64,000 bases of DNA from Alphaproteobacteria bacterium (GTDB lineage Bacteria > Pseudomonadota > Alphaproteobacteria > Rhizobiales > Amorphaceae), in assembly GCA_030431335.1 (NCBI GenBank), contig JAUIJH010000001.1, positions 21,643 to 85,642 on the forward strand, given 5' to 3'. Each line of letters starts with the position of its first letter. Position 1 is the stretch's first letter. The notes beneath the pieces are model-generated. The model searched no databases. It was not told where the DNA came from and worked only from the letters and a program-made list of their open reading frames with translations. Positions 59,833 to 64,000 of the stretch are shown here, in pieces. The position numbers were made by a program, and so were the translations under genes.

Positions 59833-59875
59833 TTAACCTGTTCGCGATTGCCGAAACGCGCGCGAACGGGTTTAA
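59833..59875. promoter_or_regulatory. Inverted repeat upstream of TRAP4
   Basis: TTAACCTGTTCGCG (59833-59846) is nearly the reverse complement of CGCGAACGGGTTTAA (59861-59875) across a 14-base spacer. It lies between the DUF4432 stop and the TRAP binding-protein start. It may be a paired operator (half-sites resemble the GCGAAC elements of the LacI sites) or a weak terminator for DUF4432. Confidence 0.4.
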
Positions 59876-59906
59876 CCTCGCTTGACGCGCTCATGAAAAT
59901 CTATTC

Positions 59907-59916
59907 TCATATATGA
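59907..59916. promoter_or_regulatory. Palindrome TCATATATGA upstream of TRAP4
   Basis: A perfect 10-base AT-rich palindrome 51 bases before the TRAP binding-protein start, preceded by a TTGACG -35-like element at 59882-59887. Candidate binding site for the IclR regulator at the end of this operon, or part of the -10 region. Confidence 0.35.
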
Positions 59917-59966
59917 AACTGCGGCGGATCGGATCGGTCCGTCAGAAACCAACCCGGAGGAAATCT

Positions 59967-60944
59967 ATGAAGCGTTTCAGCGTGCCCCTGGCGGCCGCCG
60001 TCCTTGTTGCGGGCGCCGCATCCGCGTCGGCGGAAACCACCATCCGCTACGCGCACATGAACTCGCCGAGCCACTTCGTGAACACGGCCGGCCAGACGAT
60101 GGCCGACAAGATCAACGAGCGGACCGGCGGCGAAGTGAACGTGGAAATGTTCCCCTCCGGCCAGCTCGGCGAGAACTCGCAGATCACCGAGCAGATCACG
60201 CTCGGCGGCAACATGATCGGCCAGGTCGGCGTCGGCACCATCGCCAACTACGTCCCCGACTTTTCGGTGATCGTCTATCCGTTCATGTATCCGAACTTCG
60301 AAGCGGCCAAGAAATTCCTCGCCAGCGACCTCGTCGGCGAATTGGAAACCAAGGCCGAAGAGAGCAACGTCAAGGTTCTTTGCTACTTCGCTTTCGGTAT
60401 CCGCGATCTTTATACGCGCGACACCGAGGTCCACACCCCCGAGGACATGAAGGGCCTCAAGATGCGGGTGCAGCCGGTCACCGTCTATACAGAGATGGTG
60501 AAGCAGGTTTTCGACGCCGCGCCGACCCCGATGCCGTGGCCGGAAGTCTATAGCGCCCTCGCCCAGGGCGTGATCGACGCCGCCGAGGCGCCCCCCGCCG
60601 CGATCCTGGACCAGAAGCACCAGGAGCACGCCAAGTACCTCATCCAGACCAACCACATCCTCGACATCTCGCCGGTGGTGATCAGCGCCAGCCTGTTCAA
60701 CAGCCTGTCGGAAGAGAACCAGGCGATCGTCCAGGAAGAGGCCGACGCGGCCTGCGCCTCGATGAGCGAAACCGCGCTGCAAGGCTATGAGGCCGGCATC
60801 CAGACCCTGCGCGACAGCGGCATGACCGTGATCAGCGACATCGACAAGTCGAAGTTCTCGGCCCGTGCCGGCGGCATCGCCGACGCCTTCCCCGAGTGGT
60901 CGGACGGGCTCTACCAGCGCGCCCGCGCCATCATCGACAACTGA
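59967..60944 (+). CDS. TRAP transporter substrate-binding protein (DctP family)
   Basis: A 325-residue periplasmic protein; signal peptide MKRFSVPLAAAVLVAGAASA with cleavage near SAE. Hallmarks: ETTIRYAHMNSPSHFVN at the mature N-terminus, EDMKGLKMRVQPVTVYTE (conserved Arg), and PTPMPWPEVYSALAQGVIDAAE. A GGAGGAAATCT ribosome-binding site decides the start at 59967 over the upstream frame start at 59913. First gene of the dctPQM-iclR run. No hairpin follows it, unlike most other binding-protein genes here. Confidence 0.93.
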   Translation: MKRFSVPLAAAVLVAGAASASAETTIRYAHMNSPSHFVNTAGQTMADKINERTGGEVNVEMFPSGQLGENSQITEQITLGGNMIGQVGVGTIANYVPDFSVIVYPFMYPNFEAAKKFLASDLVGELETKAEESNVKVLCYFAFGIRDLYTRDTEVHTPEDMKGLKMRVQPVTVYTEMVKQVFDAAPTPMPWPEVYSALAQGVIDAAEAPPAAILDQKHQEHAKYLIQTNHILDISPVVISASLFNSLSEENQAIVQEEADAACASMSETALQGYEAGIQTLRDSGMTVISDIDKSKFSARAGGIADAFPEWSDGLYQRARAIIDN

Positions 60945-60966
60945 TCCGGCTGCGGGGCGTCTGACA

Positions 60967-61491
60967 ATGACCGATGCGGTAGAGACCGTGCGCAAGGGGC
61001 CGGTGCTCGCCATCGCCTGGCAGGCGGGACGGATCCTCGATTTCGTCCTGTCCGTCCTCACGGTGGCGATGACGGTGCTGATGGCGCTGCTCGTCGTCGT
61101 CGCGGTGGTCATGCGCTACGTGTTCGGCGCCCCCCTCACCTATTCCTACGACCTGTCCACACTGATCTTCGCGTGGATGGTGTTCCTCGGTCTCGGCCTC
61201 GCCGAATTCGACCGCGCACACCTCGCGGTCGACGTGGTCGACGAGATGATACCGGCGCGCCTTTATCCGGTGCTGATCGTGGTCCGCCAGATCGCGCTCG
61301 CGATGCTGACGCTCGCCATGGCCAGCATCGGCTGGCAGCTGTTCCAGCGGGCGGGCATGATCATGCCCTCGCTGCGCATCTCCATCGGCTGGCTTTACGC
61401 CTCGATGCCCATCGGCTTCCTCCTGCTGTCGCTGGCCCAGATCCTCGTCATCCCCAAGGTCCTCGCGGACCGCAACGCCCGGAACGGCTGA
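60967..61491 (+). CDS. TRAP transporter small permease (DctQ)
   Basis: A 174-residue four-helix protein. The hallmark near 47-70 reads VVMRYVFGAPLTYSYDLSTL, followed by LAEFDRAHLAVDVVDEMIP. The 22-base gap from the binding-protein gene and one-base TGATG overlap with the large permease show the dctPQM order. Slightly atypical in that the usual WTEE is replaced by YSYD. Confidence 0.9.
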   Translation: MTDAVETVRKGPVLAIAWQAGRILDFVLSVLTVAMTVLMALLVVVAVVMRYVFGAPLTYSYDLSTLIFAWMVFLGLGLAEFDRAHLAVDVVDEMIPARLYPVLIVVRQIALAMLTLAMASIGWQLFQRAGMIMPSLRISIGWLYASMPIGFLLLSLAQILVIPKVLADRNARNG

Positions 61492-62759
61492 TGCTCGCAC
61501 TTTCGGGAGTGGGATTCGCCGTCCTCATTGCGCTCGGCGTGCCGATCGCGCTGGTGCTGCTGGCGCTGTCGCTGATGTGGGTGGCGAGCGATCCGGCGAT
61601 CATGGACGTCGCCTTCGCGCAGCGCATCATCGCCGGTACGCAGAGCTTTCCCCTGCTCGCGGTGCCGCTGTTCATCCTCACCGGCGAGTTGATGAACGTG
61701 TCGGGCATCACGCGGCGGGTGATGGACTTCGCCATGCTCCTCACGCGCCCGCTGTCGGGCGGCCTCGCCAAGACCAACGTCCTCTTGTCGACGCTGCTCG
61801 CCGGCATGTCGGGCTCGGCCAACGGCGACGCGGCGATGCAGTCCAAGATCCTGGTGCCGGAGATGACGCGGCGCGGCTATCCGGCGCCGTTCTCGGCCGC
61901 CGTCACCGCCTCCTCGGCGCTGATCGCGCCGCTGATCCCCCCCGGCATCAGCCTCATCCTGTTCGGCTTCGTCACCGACACCTCCATCGGACGCCTGTTC
62001 CTGGGCGCGGTGCTGCCGGGCTTCGTGCTGTCCGTGGCGCTGATGGTGGTGGTCCACATCCTGGCGAAGCGCGCCGGCTGGGATCCGGCCATCAAGGGCC
62101 CGCGCGAGACCCCGCTCGGCCCGGCGCTCCTCGGCGCGCTGCCGGCGATCCTGATGCCCGTCCTCATCGTGGTCGGCATCCGCGGCGGCGTCTTCACGCC
62201 GTCCGAAGCCGGCGGCGTCGCGGTCGCCTACACCGCGCTCTTCATGGCGATCTATCGCGAGGCGTCGTGGCGCGCCGTCTGGCAGGCGCTGCGCAACACC
62301 GTCGTCACCACGTCCGCCATCCTGCTGGTGCTCGCCGTCTCGGCCGCCTTCACCTGGATCCTCACCTTCGAGCGCATCCCGCAGGCGGTCGGCGAGGCGC
62401 TGCTTGCCGCCACCGCCGATCCGACCATGATGCTCATCGTCATCTCGCTGATCCTGCTCGTCGCGGGCATGCTGGTGGAAGGCACGGCGCTGATCCTGAT
62501 CCTGGCGCCGATGTTCATGCCGGTGGCGCGCGAGCTCGGCATCGACCCGGTGCATTTCGGCGTCGTCTTCGTGTTCATGATCCACCTGGGCGGCATCACG
62601 CCGCCGGTCGGCACGGTGATGTTCACCACGTGCGCGGCCACCGGCGTGCCGCTGACGCGCTTCATGCGCGCCATCGTGCCGTTCCTGTTCGCCTTCCTCG
62701 CCGTGGCGGCGCTCCTCATCGTGGTGCCGGCCATCTCCACCGTGCTCGGAACGCTGTGA
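61491..62759 (+). CDS. TRAP transporter large permease (DctM)
   Basis: A 422-residue protein of about 12 helices. Landmarks: PLFILTGELMNVSGITRRVM near 58-77, GGLAKTNVLLSTLLAGMSGSANGDAAMQS near 87-115, IPPGISLILFGFVTDTSIG and GGITPPVGTVMFTTCAATG. TGATG overlaps on both sides, with DctQ before and the IclR gene after. Confidence 0.93.
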   Translation: MLALSGVGFAVLIALGVPIALVLLALSLMWVASDPAIMDVAFAQRIIAGTQSFPLLAVPLFILTGELMNVSGITRRVMDFAMLLTRPLSGGLAKTNVLLSTLLAGMSGSANGDAAMQSKILVPEMTRRGYPAPFSAAVTASSALIAPLIPPGISLILFGFVTDTSIGRLFLGAVLPGFVLSVALMVVVHILAKRAGWDPAIKGPRETPLGPALLGALPAILMPVLIVVGIRGGVFTPSEAGGVAVAYTALFMAIYREASWRAVWQALRNTVVTTSAILLVLAVSAAFTWILTFERIPQAVGEALLAATADPTMMLIVISLILLVAGMLVEGTALILILAPMFMPVARELGIDPVHFGVVFVFMIHLGGITPPVGTVMFTTCAATGVPLTRFMRAIVPFLFAFLAVAALLIVVPAISTVLGTL

Positions 62760-63550
62760 TGGCCGAGCGGGGCAAGAAATCCGACTATCAGGTGCCGGCG
62801 GTCGACAAGGCCCTCGACATCATCGAGACGTTGGCGGACCTGCCCGACGGCATCGCCATGAGCGAGCTGACCAAGACGCTCGGCCGCTCCATGGGCGAGA
62901 TCTACCGCACCATGATCGCGCTGGAGCGGCGCGGCTTCGTCGCCAAGGACGACGCGACGGACCGCTATTACCTGTCGCTGCGCCTGTTCGAACTCGCCCA
63001 CCGCCATCCGCCGGTCTCGCGCCTCGTGCGCATCGCGCAGCCGATCCTGGAAGAGCTCGCCCTCACCACCAAGCAGTCCTGCCATCTGGGCGTGGCGGAA
63101 GGGGACCGACTCCTCATCCTCGCCGGCGAGATGAGCCCGCTGCCGATGAGCTATGCGGTCAAGGTCGGCGCCACCTTTCCGCTCCTGGAAACCAGCTCGG
63201 GCGTCGTCATCCTCGCCTTCGCGCCGCCCGCGCAGATCGCCGCCCGCCTCGCGGGCCTCGCGCCGGACTTCGCCCGCACCATCGAGGCGCGCTGCGCGGT
63301 GGTGCGCGAATGCGGCCAGGAAGTCATCGAAAGCCAGGTCGTCTACGGCGTCACCAACCTTTCGCTGCCGGTGCGCGACCATCGCGGCCGCGTCGTCGCC
63401 GCGCTGACGATCCCCTACCTGGAACAGCTCACCGCCAACATGGACCGCGCGCAGGCGACCGCCCACGTCGCCGCCGCCGCCGAGCGGCTGAGCCAAGCCC
63501 TCGGCCACCGCCAACAACCCGCACCCGACCCCAAGGACGCATCCAAATGA
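62759..63550 (+). CDS. IclR-family transcriptional regulator
   Basis: A 263-residue regulator. Winged helix-turn-helix at ~10-75 (VPAVDKALDIIETLADLPDG, SELTKTLGRSMGEIYRTMIAL, DRYYLSLRLFELAHRH); the GAF-like effector domain follows with SCHLGVAEGDRLLILAG and VVYGVTNLSLPVRD. It begins in the stop of the TRAP large permease gene and overlaps the following gene by four bases, so it is encoded inside the operon it likely regulates. Confidence 0.92.
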   Translation: MAERGKKSDYQVPAVDKALDIIETLADLPDGIAMSELTKTLGRSMGEIYRTMIALERRGFVAKDDATDRYYLSLRLFELAHRHPPVSRLVRIAQPILEELALTTKQSCHLGVAEGDRLLILAGEMSPLPMSYAVKVGATFPLLETSSGVVILAFAPPAQIAARLAGLAPDFARTIEARCAVVRECGQEVIESQVVYGVTNLSLPVRDHRGRVVAALTIPYLEQLTANMDRAQATAHVAAAAERLSQALGHRQQPAPDPKDASK

Positions 63551-64000
63551 CGAAACGCCGCCTCACAGGTATTGGCTGGGATCACCCCCGCGGCTTCGGC
63601 TGCCTCGTGGCGAGCAAGGCTGCCTTCGAAGCGGAAAATCCCGACATCGAGATCCACTGGGACACGCGCACGCTGAAGGAATTCGGCGACGCGGATATCG
63701 AGCCGCTGGCCGAACGCTACGACATCATCGTGCTCGACCACCCCTTCGTCGGCACCGCGCACGAGACGGGCGTCCTCGTCGACCTCAAACAGGTGGTGCC
63801 GGGCGCCGTCTCCGACATGGAGGGGAATCTTAGCGAGATCTTGCTCGAGACGTTCGAACTCGATCTGCCGCTAGAGGTGATGACGGTCGGCCTGAACGCC
63901 CAGGCCGACCCGCCCGACCCCATTCCATCTCCGCAGCAATCTTCCTGGAGCAGCCAGCGGTCGCGTATCTCAGAGATCGTCATTCAACTCAACGACGACG
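63547..64000 (+). CDS. Extracellular-solute-binding-like protein, partial, with a diverging 3' part
   Basis: Starts in ATGA at the IclR stop and runs open to the window end (151 codons). The first ~95 residues (RRLTGIGWDHPRGFGCLVAS, IHWDTRTLKEFGDADIEPLA, YDIIVLDHPFVGTAHETGVL) match cytoplasm-type, signal-less relatives of family-1 sugar-binding proteins found in alphaproteobacterial catabolic operons. From about 63830 on, the translation (QADPPDPIPSPQQSS and a serine-rich stretch) no longer looks like the family. Either an insertion, a rearrangement or a sequence join lies there, or the protein is unusual. Confidence 0.55.
   Translation, partial: MTKRRLTGIGWDHPRGFGCLVASKAAFEAENPDIEIHWDTRTLKEFGDADIEPLAERYDIIVLDHPFVGTAHETGVLVDLKQVVPGAVSDMEGNLSEILLETFELDLPLEVMTVGLNAQADPPDPIPSPQQSSWSSQRSRISEIVIQLNDD

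Overview
The window is very GC-rich (my estimate from reading, about two-thirds G+C) and is packed with short-gap operons full of TRAP and ABC transporters, FCD-type GntR, LacI, LysR and IclR regulators, and enolase-superfamily and UxaA-type catabolic enzymes. This suggests a free-living alphaproteobacterium (Hyphomicrobiales/Rhodobacterales-like). That placement is inference. I see no rRNA, tRNA, CRISPR array, complete insertion sequence or replication origin. The window reads as an accessory catabolic region: about seven separate 'uptake system + enzymes + own regulator' modules in a row.

Layout. (1) 1-1199: 3'-truncated poxB-type pyruvate oxidase. (2) 1473-9336, minus strand: a seven-gene operon holding a TRAP binding protein, a fused TRAP permease, a DUF6807 protein, a cupin, an FAH-family enzyme, an APH-type kinase and a divergent enolase. 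It is divergent from a LacI regulator (9523-10563). A Gfo/Idh/MocA oxidoreductase (10663-11814) and a D-2-hydroxyacid dehydrogenase (11977-12918) carry the same GCGAACGTTCGC operator in their shared promoter region and probably belong to the same regulon. (3) 12937-18268: a LacI regulator, an enolase-superfamily sugar-acid dehydratase and a sugar ABC importer without its ATPase, followed by a threonine aldolase (18383-19423). (4) 19714-25846: an M24 peptidase, a TRAP binding protein and a GntR gene, divergent from a serine-glyoxylate-type aminotransferase and the TRAP permeases. (5) 25889-33833: a LysR gene divergent from a sugar ABC importer with a DUF4432 protein, a formylglycine-type sulfatase and the ATPase. 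(6) 33903-40688: GntR, TRAP, an RraA-like aldolase, an enolase-superfamily dehydratase and a split UxaA (altronate-dehydratase-like) enzyme. (7) 40795-52995: a hydantoin or cyclic-amide and amino-acid module (HyuA/HyuB, amino-acid ABC importer with a fused permease-ATPase, a diaminopentanoate-dehydrogenase-like protein, a hydantoin racemase, a hydantoinase-like amidohydrolase, a DapA-like protein and an atypical SDR). (8) 53023-54800: a compositionally different GSCFA + SGNH-like pair. (9) 54981-63550: a GntR/FAD-amine-oxidase/cupin operon divergent from a creatininase-family amidohydrolase, a second DUF4432 protein, a fourth TRAP system, an IclR regulator and a truncated sugar-binding-like protein running off the window.

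Together these genes describe scavenging of sugar acids, possibly sulfated sugars, and cyclic amides or amino acids. The most novel-looking unit is the LacI regulon in part 2. There a kinase and an enolase paralogue, which has lost the usual catalytic-site histidine, sit with FAH, cupin and DUF6807 proteins of unknown combined purpose. In part 7, three enzymes (amidohydrolase, DapA-like, SDR) each lack a hallmark active-site residue of their family, which hints at an unusual substrate or chemistry.
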